From Reclinomonas americana ATCC 50394 (lineage: Eukaryota > Jakobida > Jakobea > Jakobida): a stretch of DNA of 44,249 nucleotides. Made by a program: the position numbers and the translations under genes. The stretch's first letter is position 1, and each line of letters begins with the position of its first letter. The notes below the pieces were generated by a model. It searched no databases and had not been told where the DNA came from. It saw nothing but the letters and a program-made list of their open reading frames with translations. This document shows, in pieces, positions 13,101 through 25,376 of the stretch. The stretch lies in NCBI GenBank assembly GCA_048213135.1, contig PS015546.1:6740-50988 (forward strand), given 5' to 3'.

Positions 13101-16100
13101 AGACACACTCCCGCAGCCAGGACTGTAGCCGCGGATGAGGACCTGCTCGCATCGCGTGGCCAGGAACACCACCATCTGGTGCCGCTCAGCATGCTCCTCC
13201 TGCAGCATCTCGTCCTCCTCCATCCACTGCTCCGGATTCCAGAAGCTGCTGATGACGGCTGTCAGCCGGTCGTCACGGCCACTGCCGCCTCCTCCGTATC
13301 CACCACCGCCGCCCGCCCCGACACCACCCGTACCAAAGCTGCCGTTGTCTCGACCGCCACGGAAGCTGCGCTCTCCAGTCACGCCTCCACCTGTACGAAT
13401 GCCCTCGTTGCGCAAATTCTTCGCCAGCAGGCGGATCTCGTTGAGCGGGCTGAGGATGCCGGTGGAAGTGAGAATGGTTGGACGCGAGCGTGCAACGCCA
13501 CTGCCCGCCCGCTCAGCAGAGCCCGGCACACGGCCCTGTCCAGGTGCCGGTGATGGTGTGGAGCGCGCACCACGCGCACCGTCGGTGGGCGACGGCGGCA
13601 AATCAGCCGAGCCGCCAGAGGCCGACGGAGAATGATGTCGCGTCGTCACCGGCGAGTGACGAGCTGCCGAATTGGTGGACGATGCCCGAGAGCGCTCGCC
13701 CGCCACCGAATCAGTCGGAATGTCGAGGCTGCTGCGCGGCACGGTGGAGTCCAATTCACTCAGTGGCGACACTTGGTCACTGTCGTCGCCCTTGCGAGCA
13801 GTGGCGGCACGACGTACAGCCATGGCTGCGGCGGCGGCGGCTCGGTGCTGCCGCGTGGCACTCATGGGCGACGCCTCGTTAACGGGGACGCGAGCAGACG
13901 GTGCGTTCGGACCCGCAGACGACGAAAACGAGGTCGGAACATCGATGACGGGTCGCCCAGGCACCGACGACTGCTGTGCAGCGTTGCCGGTACGTGCCAG
14001 CCCCGCCGACGTCGGTGCAGCGGATGCGGACGAGCCCTGAGACCCGAGCGATGAGCTGCCGTACCGTCGATTGGCCGCAAACGTACTGTCGCCGCTCTGT
14101 TCCGGCGACAAGTTGGCAGCAGCGCGCGCCGTCCATTCGATACATCCCAACAGGTCCGGGTTGACGTTGACGAGAATTTCTGCGCACGCGCCACACAGCA
14201 TTGAGTGCGGAGATGGAAGCGGTGGAGAGAAAGCAAGTAGGACTGACCGCCAATGCCACCAGTGGCCGTCAGATCTGTTTCCAGGATCATGCCGGTGCCG
14301 ACCTCGGCTGGACGATTGATGACGGGACCCGCGGCCGAATGACTCGGTCTATACGTCCGTGATGGTGAGCGACTCTGCTGCTACTCATCCCTCACCACCG
14401 CATCGCGCACACTCACCGATCGACACCGCCAACCTGCGACGGCAATGTGATGGCCTTGATCTCGTGCAGGAGACGACCTTGCACGGAAATGTCGGACAGG
14501 AAGACCTCATCCTCGGCCTCGTTGACATCTGCACGCACAATATGAGCACGATGAACCGCAGGATTGTGCTCCGACTTGCGCCCACCTTGCCGCAGCGAGT
14601 CAAACACCGACACGTGCACCGCATGCAACACAAAGTTGATGTCGGCACGCACGCGCTGCTTTGACAACGCGAGACGCATGGCATGCTGGTCGGCATCCCA
14701 GCGCTGCGCTGGGCGTCCACCCACTGAACCACCTCCGCTAACAAACATGCCTCGGGTGCGGTCATCCACGTCGCGATCCGATGGCAGCTCATGAACAGTG
14801 GCCTCGTCGTCCTCCGACGGAACATGCTCAATGTCGGCCAACAGGTTGCTGCGACCGTCGGCCGTGTGTTCCGAGACCGTGTTTTCTACAACAGTGCTTA
14901 GTGTGAGAAGCGACGTGACGCTGCAGCTGACTCACGAGTGAAACACTGACCAACACCATCCAACACGTCGGGCAGCAGCAGACTCGACATCCACGAGAAG
15001 ATGTGGTCGCCCACGGCGGGTGCACTGGCCTTGGAGGCCGCGCGAGGTCGTCGCCGAAGCGCCGAAGTGAGAGCCTCGAAGATCTGCGGGCGCTCCGGTG
15101 GCTTGATGGAACCCTCGGCCATGCGCAACAACTGAAGTACTCGGTGCGGCGTGTACTCCTCGTAGTCGGGATACTCGGCCCACGGCACTTGCCGCTGCAG
15201 CAGCAGCAGCAGTTGCTCCTGTTGTGCCTCCAAGAAGAACGAACGCGCGACCACGACACGGTGCATTTGCCAAAAGAGCAGCTGCCGGAAGACGGAGCAA
15301 AGTCAGTGAATCGTGCCGGTGGATGACGTATGGACAAGTGCCGTCTCACCGCCCACGAGCTGTACAGCGCCAGCACCAGCACTGGTGCCTCTTTCAGGAG
15401 CGAAATCTCAATCGGATGCACCGCTACTGTCACGGCGCCGCCCATGCCACCCGCCGCCACAATCTCCTCCAGTTGACCGCCACCACTTATGGCACCAGAG
15501 GGGTCGCTTTACATGCGTGCGCGCAAGAGTATGAGCGAACACGTGACATCGTCAACGAGAATGTGTGTTGTCCGCGCGCACCTCATGCCACGCTGGAACG
15601 ACCACTCCACACGGATGGTGCTGAGCTTGACGTTGCAAATGACAGGCCGATCTTCCACATTGGGTGAGAGCAGCGGCAGACCCTTGACACTGGGCGTGGG
15701 GTTGGCAGGTTGCTGTGCGCGAAGAGAAGGGGACAGATTGAGCGCGGCACACAGAGAGGTGACAGTGGGACAAGGAAACACACCGCCACACGCGGTGTAA
15801 ACAGTCCCCGCGGTCGGCGTGATGATTGATGGGATTTCTCCACAATCAGCTGCAACGCCGCACTGTTTGACAGCTTCTGGATGTAGCCCTCGACGGATCT
15901 GTGTGGACGGCGACGTGAGAGGCAGTCATCACAAACACAATTCGACAGCATGCCAACGCACCCGACGTGGAAGCTGCCGCACGACTCGATGACATTCCAG
16001 TCCGACGATGCAGCATTCTGTGCGAGGAGAGAGACACACATCGGTTAGTTGCCGACCAAGGACCACCAACGTTAGAACCAAGCAGACGTACCTCATCAAA

Positions 16101-19100
16101 CACCCACTGCGGACGCGAATCGAGCGAGCTCGGTCGGAACGTGACCGAGCCGATAAACATGACGTCGTTGATGTCGACCACTGCGCGGCAGGCCAGTGCC
16201 GACCGCAAAACACCTTCGGTGACACGTGGCACCACAGCTTGCACGGCTTGCAACTGCAGCGAAAAGCTGTCGGTCACACACGCGGGTCTGACAGCAGGAG
16301 CAAGCAAGCATACGCACATGAACAGTGCTGGCGGCAAAGCATACGCGCGTCGACACGTGATGGTTGCTGCGTTCTTTCTTGACCGAGCCGTCGACTCGCC
16401 GTGGTGGGAATCTGCGGCAAGCTAGCTGTGAGGAGCGCTGCATTCACAAAAGTGTGTCGAGAGTACATCGCACGCAACGGATGCTTGCGCTCAATCGAGT
16501 CGATCAGCATTTTGAGCGTGCGCGGTGGCTGCCACTTGCGAGCCACGTCGGTGGCATTCTCGAGAGTGCACGGCGACAGATGCACGTTCAGCGGACCGAG
16601 CAAATCAAGCGTGTACGTCACAAAGAGCGTGCGGTGATCGTGAATCTGTCGATTGGTGCGATGGGAACGACCGGCGCCCTCCCTGCAAACAGAACCACCG
16701 TCAATCCACGAGTACAAACGGATAAGAAATAGCCGAGGCACGAGAGAACATGTACCATTCTGGCTCCTCCGATCGCTGCGACGAGGATCGAGGGCGAGCA
16801 GCACGGCGCGTTGGCGACCCCGTCACGGAACTCACTCCGGGAGCTGCATGCCGCAGCGCAGTGAGTCACCGGAACAAGGTGAGAGCAAGGAGGACACAGA
16901 GAAATACAAACCACTGTGTGCGAGGAAGCGGAACCGCGATCCCGTATGCAGACCCACAAACGAGCTCTGCAGCTGATCGAAAAACAACTCATCCTCCTCC
17001 ACGGGGCGCACCGTGTACCGCTGCTCTGTCACCACCATGTGATCGAACGACGAAACGCCCCACTGCGGCTCAGGAGTTGATCTGCGTGAATGGACAAGAG
17101 AGACCAGCCATCAGCGCAACAGCAAAGACGTCGGAGGCGAGAACAGAATGAAAGAAAATTGTGCGCAACGGATCATCCTTCTCCAGAGAGAACTCCGAAC
17201 GCGGATGGTGCGAGTAGTACCCCAGTTGCGAAGAGCGGACCAACATGGGACTGAACACCGGTCGCTCGAAGCTGTACAGTGTGCGCGGCATGTACCGACG
17301 ATAGCTGGGCGGCACTCATACTCGTCAGCGAGCGAGACACGCTAAAAACCAGACGACGCGATCGCAAACCTTGTGAATGCCAGTGGCACGCCCGACTGCT
17401 TCGCGTCGGCGACCTGCACCAAGTACAGTTCCTCCTCGCTTTCGGCAGCTCCAGCAGAGGGATGGTTGTACAGCGGCACAAAGTACCTGCAACCATTCGA
17501 GGTGAATGACCAGGAAGAAGACGGAGGAGGGAGGGAGAGAGCGAAGACGCACCGATCGCGCAAATTGCTCGCCGACGACGATGGTCCGCCACCTGCTGCT
17601 GCCGGCGGAAACGAACCGCCGTTGGCGGTGCCTCGTGCGGAGCGCGGTGGCTCATCAGCGGTGCCATCGCCAACCGTGGGCGTCACGGCACGATCTGACA
17701 CACCGCCTGTCGCATCGTCCTCTGTCATGGCACTCTTGAACGTCTGCATGGTTGTGAGTGAAAGTCGACGTGACATTACCGCAGCGATAGAGCGCAAACC
17801 TGTGAGCCGGTTGATTGCTCGTCCTCGTTCTGGTCGCTGTCGCCGTTTTGCACGGCATCTCGGTAGTCGTCGTCCAGCTGGCGCGCATGCGTATACCAAT
17901 TAGCAGCAGCAACAGCGGCCGGTGAAAACAGAGCCACAAGACGCAACATCGTCGGCCTCGACCAAATCAATCTGCTCGTCGTCGAGCTCAGGCATGTCCA
18001 ACAGATCGCTGCAATCAATGCGAGCGCAGCATGTGAGCAGACATCGAAAAACTGGAACGAACCCCCATTGATGACTTACTCGCGCTCGTCCTGATCACCG
18101 ACGGCATTCGGGCTGCGCTTTCTCCCAGCGCCACGTTTCCTCACATTGACCGGCTCTGGCTCGACAAACGCGTCTTCGTCGGCCACTGCACGAAATACGG
18201 GGCACGTGAGCGTCGATGGGCATTCACTCGCCCGTGCATGCCACTGTCAGCGTACGCAACAGGAGTCCACCCACAAGAACGGAATCAGCTGCGAGTACTG
18301 GTCGTGATGCTCAAGGAAGCGCGCCTGGTGATTCATCTCTTCGACCATTCCAGCCTCGGGATCGCTGATGTGGTCAACTGGCAGACGCGTATACACGTTC
18401 AAACGGAATGCCGTCTCAATGACGCCGCCCTCGAACCAGTCGACACTGCTTCGCGGGCTCCACTGCACGAGATGGCGAATCTGTGTCGGAGCAAGTCAGC
18501 AGACACGATAGCGCGACCGACATCGGATTCAACTTCGGCCCCACACACCCGAACGTACGGCACGCTGACTTCCAGTCTCTCGTGGTACGACTGGTGAATG
18601 TGGTTCGACACCGACACACTGCGTGCACGCGGATCATGTGAGCATCGCCATTCCACTTCTTCGCGTTGGAGACGCGCACGCACCTCACTCCCTGCCGAAG
18701 CGCAATCTCCATGGCCGAGCTCTCGCTCCACAAATGAATCACCACCGAGTTGACGTCGAGTTGGATGGTGTCGAGAATGTCGCGCGCATGACGCTCGTCG
18801 GGTGTGATTTCATCAATCTGGCACAGCACATGCAGTGAGACAAAATATACGCGCCACGCCTCGCACACAATAACAAACCACAGCTGCTTCGGTCGATGCG
18901 GCCGACTCGTCGCCCGCATGTTCCACCACAGTGGATGTCGACGCGTCGTCGTCGCCCTGGCTCACATTGTCCTTGTCAGTCAGTGTCGAATCGGCCAGTC
19001 GGCGAGGGACTTGCCGCTTCTCGTAGTCACCCACGAGTGGCATCCTGCGGACAGAACGAAGCAGACATGAGCTGCCGAAGCAAACATGATGGGGCAAGAG

Positions 19101-22100
19101 TGATCCGCGAGGTCGCAACTTCCACTGCGCAATAAACATTTCGGTGGCAGTGGAGAAGAATGCCAACGAGCCCGGCGTCAGCTCGCCCGTCACGTCGCCA
19201 ACCGAGAACTGCTGTCGCACCATGTACTTGGTCATGTCGATCGGGTTGTACGCCGACTTGAGCTCAAAGTAGAACGAGTCGACACCGACAAAGGAGCCGC
19301 GAGCCGCGGGATCCTCTGGCGGATGCGAGAACGTCGGCGGCAAGATTGTCACGGGAGCCGCCTGCATGGAAATCTCGAGGGCAGACAGCTGATTGCGCGC
19401 CTCAAGCGTGAATCGCTTGCAGTGCACCGCACCAGTCACCTCCTACACACACACACACACACACACACACAAGGTGGTCAGCGAACAGAAGTCACATGGT
19501 GCATAAGAAAACAAGAGCGCAGCGACAAACCGGAGTTGCCGCAAACATTTCCGCCGGCAGCTCCGACTCAATGTTCTTGACGTCGAGAATCACACAGATC
19601 TCCAGGTCCAGTTCCTGAGGCGGTGCCTCTACAGAGCACAGTGTGAGAGACACGAGAAATCTGAAGGAGATACAATGCACCAACTCACCATCGTCTCCAC
19701 CACCCGCCATGCCACCGACACCAACACCACCGCCGGCTGGGACACTGCTGACAACAGCACCACCGGCCGCCGCCGAGACGCCCACACCTCTGTGCACAAG
19801 CACACACATACATGGTTAGTCGCCGTGACCAGCATCACACACGCGCGCGCGCGCCCGATGAACCTCACGCTGCCGGCTCCGACGCCCGATGTGACATTGG
19901 CACCACCGCCTCGCGACGATGCACGGCCTGTGCGAGTCATTGACGTCGCTGCCGCGGTCGGAGCAGCCGCTGATGGGCCACCAGTCGCCTCGTAGTATCG
20001 TGAGACACCTGAAGCCGCTGCAAAACGCCATGAGGTTGCTGCCGAGACGGAAAAATGCTGACTGACTGAATTACCTCGCGACGGTGGTGCGCCACCAACC
20101 AACGGAGGGACACCGCCAGCAGCACGCAAGCGCTGCTTGGCACGCTGCACAATGTACTTGTTTCGCTTGCGCCGTTCCTCATCATAGATCCACTTGGTGT
20201 TCACGTGTCCTCGTTGAGAGAAGCCGATTTGCGTGAGCGACGACCTGCAACGGATGGCGCTGTCAGAAAAAGGGTCGCTCCATGAAAAGAGTGGAAGCAA
20301 GCACGCACCGCCACTGTCCAAAGTAGTTGTAGCACAGATTGAAAACGTACTGCAGCGCGAATCCCGTCAGGCGCGTGTGCACTCGGTCCACGTAGAACTG
20401 CAACACCAACGACGCCGACTGGTGAGACGAGCCGCAAGATGCGCAATACAAGGCACACGCACCTCGAGGCCACAAGAATCACGGCGAAGTGACGGTCCGG
20501 GTCCCAGGGCGGTATTGTGGTACACGTAATGACCGATGATGTTGGCGGTACCGATCTTGCACACTTCGACAGTGGCGCGCGGATTGACCGCATCTCTGCA
20601 CAACAACACAATGCGCGTGTCAAGCCTCATCATTCGGTCGTCTTAGAGATGTCACACACACGAGGTTCGCAACGGTGCTTCGGGAGACGACGGCGCGTGG
20701 AAACTCTTGTGCACGTGCCCCGACGGTGGCAGCCGCAGCAAGCCTTCGCACTGGTCGAGCTGCACACAACAAAAGCCGATGCTAAGAAACACACAACCAC
20801 AGCAGTCGCAGTGCTGGACGCACGAGTACGCACACTTGCTTGAAAGTAGATTTGCGTGAGGTCCTCCATTGGCTTGTTCCACGGCAATCGAAACTTGCCC
20901 GACAAACGTTGTCCGTTCAGCTCAACCAACGCTGCGCAGGCACCATGTGAGTAACGCGAGGCAATGCAGCGCACGAGATCACACCCGTGCAATGCACACC
21001 GTTCTGCTCTGGATCGTTCGGCTTGTCGATAATGTTGTTGCTGTTGACGTGCGCCAGCACGCGGAAGCCACGAAAGTCGGCATCGATTTTCACAAAGCTC
21101 GGCGCGAACTGCCACAACTCCCCCGACGGTCTCCGCTCCGACCAGTCCTTCCCGAGTGACACAAGCATCGGCAGATGATCGTTGAGGTACCAGATGGAGG
21201 AGTTGATCAGAGTGAACGTCACGCGGTTGCCACCGCCGAAATCGCCCCACTTGAGTGGTGAGTCGGAGAACACACGACCCTGCGAGAGAAAGAAGGGGGG
21301 GAATGAGTAAGTCTCCCATCTACACTCGTGTCCCCACAAGTCGACGCAACTTCCAGTCGATCAGCAGTGAGAATCGACGCCCCATTGATCGAGGTGCGCA
21401 CGTCAATCTTCTCCAGCTCCACCTTGGTCGTCACGCGCCACGGTCGAGTGTCGTCCATGATGGTCCACGGAATGTTGACATGCACGTTACTGCCGGGCTC
21501 CACAAACGCCGCAAAGTAGTACTCGCACGGCGCGCCAAGGTCGACGGGCTCCATGTCCTCAAAGGGCATCTTGATGACAGCGCGATCCTCGAACGTCAGA
21601 TGCACTTGCACCGACGTGTACGGGCGGCCGGCAAGCTCCTCCGCAGTCGCCAACTCCATGTCCTCGTACATGGAAGGAAAGAAGAATGTTTGCAGCTCGA
21701 TGCGTGCCTCGTCGTGCACCGGGCCGTACGTGATGCGCGGCTGTGCAATGCCCACGGTCACCTGCGGAGGCGAGAGAAAGAGAGACAGGATTGAGACACG
21801 AGATGAGTAGAAGAAAAAGTGCCTCGGCGACACTCTCTCCACCTGGAACACTGGTGGCGATGGGTCGTGTGCGTGCGGATCGACAGCGTCGTACTCGTAC
21901 GTAATGGTCAGCATAGACGCCAACAGCATCTGCAACTGGTCGTCCTTGATGTGCGGATGCACACCCTCCACGATCGGTGCCGGTTCCGGCTCCATTTCCT
22001 CGACCGCCAACGGTGCACCAAAACGATCGTGGCCTGGTGCGCCACCCGCCATGCCGCCTACCGTGCCACTCATGCCTCCGCTCGTGCCCATGAAGCCGAA

Positions 22101-23814
22101 AGGCGACTTGGTGAGGTCGTCAGCACTGCGTTGGAGAAAGTAGCCGGGAGGCGAGTTCACAAAGTTGCGGCCGATACTCCTCCCTGGCTGGACACGGAAC
22201 GGAGCCGTTCCTGTGTCTGTATCGTCTGTCGACATGAACGGTCGGCCGGTAATGTCAGAGTTCATGGGATCAGTCATGGGGTCGGGTTCTGTGGCAGACG
22301 GGTGTGCGTGAGAAGTGGCACGAGGTACGGTGTGATGGAAGGAGCATTATTTCAAACCAGCAGCGAAGCGATCCTGCCGAGCACCGCGGTACGACGTGGA
22401 GTGAGAGGCGGAGGCGTCGGGCGGAGCCTCTTGCTGACCACGCATGTTGCGGAAGAAGCGACGCAGGCCGCGTGTTGCCACACGGAAGAAGCTGTGCATG
22501 ATGTTGCGCGTCAGCAAAAAACGACGGCGACAGCCAAGCTTCTGAGAAGCGTAACGCAACGCTTCATCGGCCTCCTCCAGCTTGTCATTGATCTGCTCCT
22601 GTGGCTTGCGATAGTCGCGATTCTCACGCAAGAACAGCTCGGCTGCATACAAGCGCGACTCGACGACCATGCGGTAAAGGTCACAGGGGATGGGTGCCTC
22701 TTGAGCGAAAATGAGGCCCTCGGCAGTCTCGAAACTCAGCACCGCCATGCTGCGAATCGCCGGGTTGCCGACCATGACACAGCCCTTCTCCACCATCACA
22801 GCAATGTTGCGCAGCCGTGAAAAGATCTTTGGCAGCCCACGCTCGTACACAGGCGGTGGCGCAGGTGGAGGCTCGGCGACGGGCTTGCTCGGCTTCTTCT
22901 TGGACTTGCTCGCGTTGCCCGACGCACCACCGCCACCGGCAGCAGCCGCCGCCGCAGCAGCAGCAGCAGCAGACGTCGTCGTCGATGCAGACGACGCACC
23001 ACGAGGACGCGGCAGAACATTGTCTCGCTGACCATCCATGGACGTTCGCGGGCTGCCGCACACAAGCACATGAGCGCAATGGAACACTCGGGTGTCTCTG
23101 CAGAGACACACACACACCTCTTGCCCTGTCGTCGCCGCAGCCGCGGATCGCCCGACGCATCGGTGCCATAGGCCATCTCAAAGTGCTCCGCTCCTGCACA
23201 CACAGTCGACGTGGTAAGCAAGAGAACGAGCGCGAGACGAACCCGACGCAAAAGACGCAACGCCGCTGTTCAATCAGCTCCTTCAAGTGATCGTACTTGG
23301 CAATGTTATTGTACACCAGCACCTCCAGCCCATGCAAGCGCACCGACAGCCGCCCCACCGGCGTCGTCACCTCATCAAGAATGCGCGGTCGATGTCGCCA
23401 CCACCACAGCGTAACATACCCATCTGCCACAATGCAATCAATCCATGCACGCACGCAGTCATCCATGGATCTTTCTCTCTCTTTGTGCTCACCAACGACT
23501 CTCACGCCGAAATCCTGCGTGTACAGTCGCAGAGAGCGGAAGAAGATGCGTCCGGCCAGTGGCGCAAACGACACTGATCCGACCTCAAAGTACGAGTTGT
23601 CGTCGCAGTAGAGCCAGCGCACAAGCACAGACACGAGGAAGCCGCACACGCGTGATGCGTAGAACACATAGACCACCAAGCTCACGGCGAATGACACCTG
23701 TCATTGTGCGTGTGAGTGGGAGTGCGTGTGTGCGCAGGAAAGTGTGTGCGTGTGTGTGCCAGACGGAACAATCGCCACGAGGATCTTGAACTCGGTGGTG
23801 CTTCCGCCGGCCAT
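4106..23814 (-). CDS. BLTP1: Giant bridge-like lipid-transfer protein, BLTP1/Csf1 (KIAA1109/Tweek) family
   Basis: One minus-strand gene with several dozen short introns encodes a protein I estimate at roughly 5,500 residues; human BLTP1 is about 5,000. BLTP1/Csf1 proteins are endoplasmic-reticulum-anchored hydrophobic tubes that move glycerophospholipids at membrane contacts. The start at 23814 (MAGGSTTEFKIL) is joined to an exon at 23697 encoding a membrane helix, then SVSFAPLAGRIFF and DGYVTLWWW, the N-terminal signature of the family. Further family blocks include TYGPVHDEARIELQ and VNIPWTIMDD (21761-21350), LKWGDFGGGNRVTF (21280-21200) and GKFRLPW (about 20890). The C-terminal exons (5690-4106) contain conserved PRLNTRVRN and LGKSIEYYTGLDRR and end DESFTSAP. 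Ser/Ala/Gly-rich insertions and a His/Gln tract interrupt the scaffold. Exon borders were checked only in part. The frame stop at 22347 is bypassed by an intron joining about 22360 to 22292 in frame, so I treat the whole span as one gene. Confidence 0.85.
12055..12180. repeat. CAG/CAC trinucleotide tract encoding His/Gln runs in BLTP1
   Basis: On the minus strand this reads as CAC/CAT and CAG/CAA codons giving a repeating H-Q-Q/H-H-Q pattern about 35 residues long, followed by a Pro/Ser-rich linker. It lies in an exon of the lipid-transfer gene and probably marks a disordered loop between structural repeats. Confidence 0.8.
19443..19472. repeat. CA dinucleotide microsatellite in a BLTP1 intron
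   Basis: An essentially perfect (CA)n run of about 28 bp lies just after the exon that ends near 19439 on the plus axis, within an intron of the BLTP1 gene. Confidence 0.9.
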
Positions 23815-23923
23815 TGCGCGTGGCACGAAGAAGGGCGACGAGCACTGCTCAACTCCCCCACACTATAAATGCAATGCAGTGATCAATGCACGGGACATGT
23901 GAAGTTTTATTGCCGCTGCGAAG

Positions 23924-25252
23924 TCATCTAAAGCCCGAGAGCAGCAGCAGCGATTGTAGTGTGACAGGTCGGCGACATGCTGGGCATTCCGGCTGCGCGT
24001 GCGCGAGAATGAGAACAAGAAAGCCACCTCGGTCGACGTTTGAGCACGACGGACCTTGGCGTTGCACCAATCGACAATGCAGTTCCAGCAAAAGATGTGA
24101 CCGCACTCGGTGGCGGTGGGTGCGCGACGACGAGTGGTCTGGCAGATCAAGCAGCGACCGGTGTGCGTACGCACCGATCCGTTCCCTTTGTCTTCGTCAT
24201 CCTCTTCCTCCTCCTCTTCGTCCTCCTCTTTTGCGGTCTCGTCGGCAGGTTTCGCAGCGACCGCTATGCGTCGGAAAATGGTAATCGCACTGGTGATGCC
24301 CAGTTGAATGAGAATGAGCCAGCCGACCAGCGTGTACGGCCGCTCCGTGTCGGGTGGCGACTTGAGCGGACCCGTGTGCCGCAACTGCGCGCCAGTCGTC
24401 GCAGTGAGTCGCAGGCACACGCAGCAAGCACGAGGGGTGCAGCACGCAACAAAGCGCACGCCTGCCACGCGCTTCGAGATGTGAAAGAACGGTCCGCCGA
24501 GGTAGAACAGCGCCAAGTGCAATCGCGACAACAGGCCAACCAGAGGCGGTAATCGCTCCAAGACGCGTCGCAGCACGTGCAGCCATGGTGGTCGCCACAC
24601 CGCTGGGGCGAGGGGGGCGGGCAAGTAAGGAAACAAGAACGACGGAGGTTGGAGATGGAGAGATGCAAAGTGCGCAACTTCGTTCGCGTCGGAGACACCA
24701 CTGCAGAGCGGCCACGCGTGATGACTCGAGGAGTCGAGGGGCGAGGCATTGCAGCAGCACGTGCGTCCATCGTCGCTGTCAAGGAGAGGTCAGTGAGAGG
24801 GAGAGAGCGAGGGGAGAAGAGAAGGACGCAGAGAGCGATCTCTCACCGGTGTTGATGGGTAATCCTGCGTGTCGTGTGTCACCTGCACGATGCCGCAGTA
24901 CTCTTCGCCGAGGGTTTGGAGGCCTTGATGCGGAGGAGATGAGCAGAGGAGCAGAGTGGAGAGAGAGATAGAAAGAGAGAGACCTCGTCCAGTGGTCACC
25001 AAGTGGCACGCCAGTTCCGAAACCAAGACGCTCTCGTTGAGCCACTGGCGCTGCACGCGGGAGCCTATGCGTGTGCGGAGTGAGGAGGGGCGGAGAGTGT
25101 GTGAGAGAGAGAGAGAGAGAGAGAGTGTTGTGACCGAGTAATCTCTCCAGCACATCGTTGAGTTCGTTGACCAGTCGCATGGCGACATAGCCGTCCTTTT
25201 GTGCAGCGCGAAGCACGTGGGCAGAGGAGGCGGGTGGGAACACCGTTGGCAT
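23924..25252 (-). CDS. PEX10: Peroxisome biogenesis factor 10 (RING E3 ligase of the peroxisomal membrane)
   Basis: Seven exons (25252-25135, 25064-24984, 24923-24847, 24775-24679, 24602-24451, 24384-24055, 23992-23924) join in frame to 307 residues, close to the usual PEX10 length. The N-terminal SSAHVLRAAQKDGYV and TLGEEYCGIVQV, then HLALFYLGG and FHISKRVAGVRF, are family hallmarks of the membrane-embedded Pex2/Pex12-type domain. The C-terminal C3HC4 RING reads CLIC, CGHIFCWNC, then CPAC, and ends LSGFR. With PEX2 and PEX12 it forms the retrotranslocation channel that ubiquitinates the import receptor PEX5 for recycling. An acidic stretch (EEDEEEEEEDDED) precedes the RING. The chosen ATG leaves only a short leader before the conserved block; an upstream in-frame Met at 25387 would add 45 residues without family support. 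Two introns start with GTTGCG. Confidence 0.93.
25103..25125. repeat. GA microsatellite in PEX10 intron 1
   Basis: A (GA)n run of about 22 bp on the plus strand lies within the 70-nt first intron of PEX10, where it serves as the pyrimidine-rich stretch on the transcribed sense strand. Confidence 0.85.
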
Positions 25253-25376
25253 TCTCTCCTTGGAGGTGTTCGAGAGTTCACGGGACGACCACCATCGACG
25301 TCGATGTATTGTTTTGAGCTCACAAGCGGTCACATGGACGCTGGCGACGACGTCTGCGGCAAGGCTGTCTGCACCA

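Noticed and set aside
21219-22277. A separate gene starting with MTDPMNSD at 22277
   Set aside because: A phase-1 splice from the upstream exon joins in frame, and both sides match consecutive parts of the BLTP1 family.
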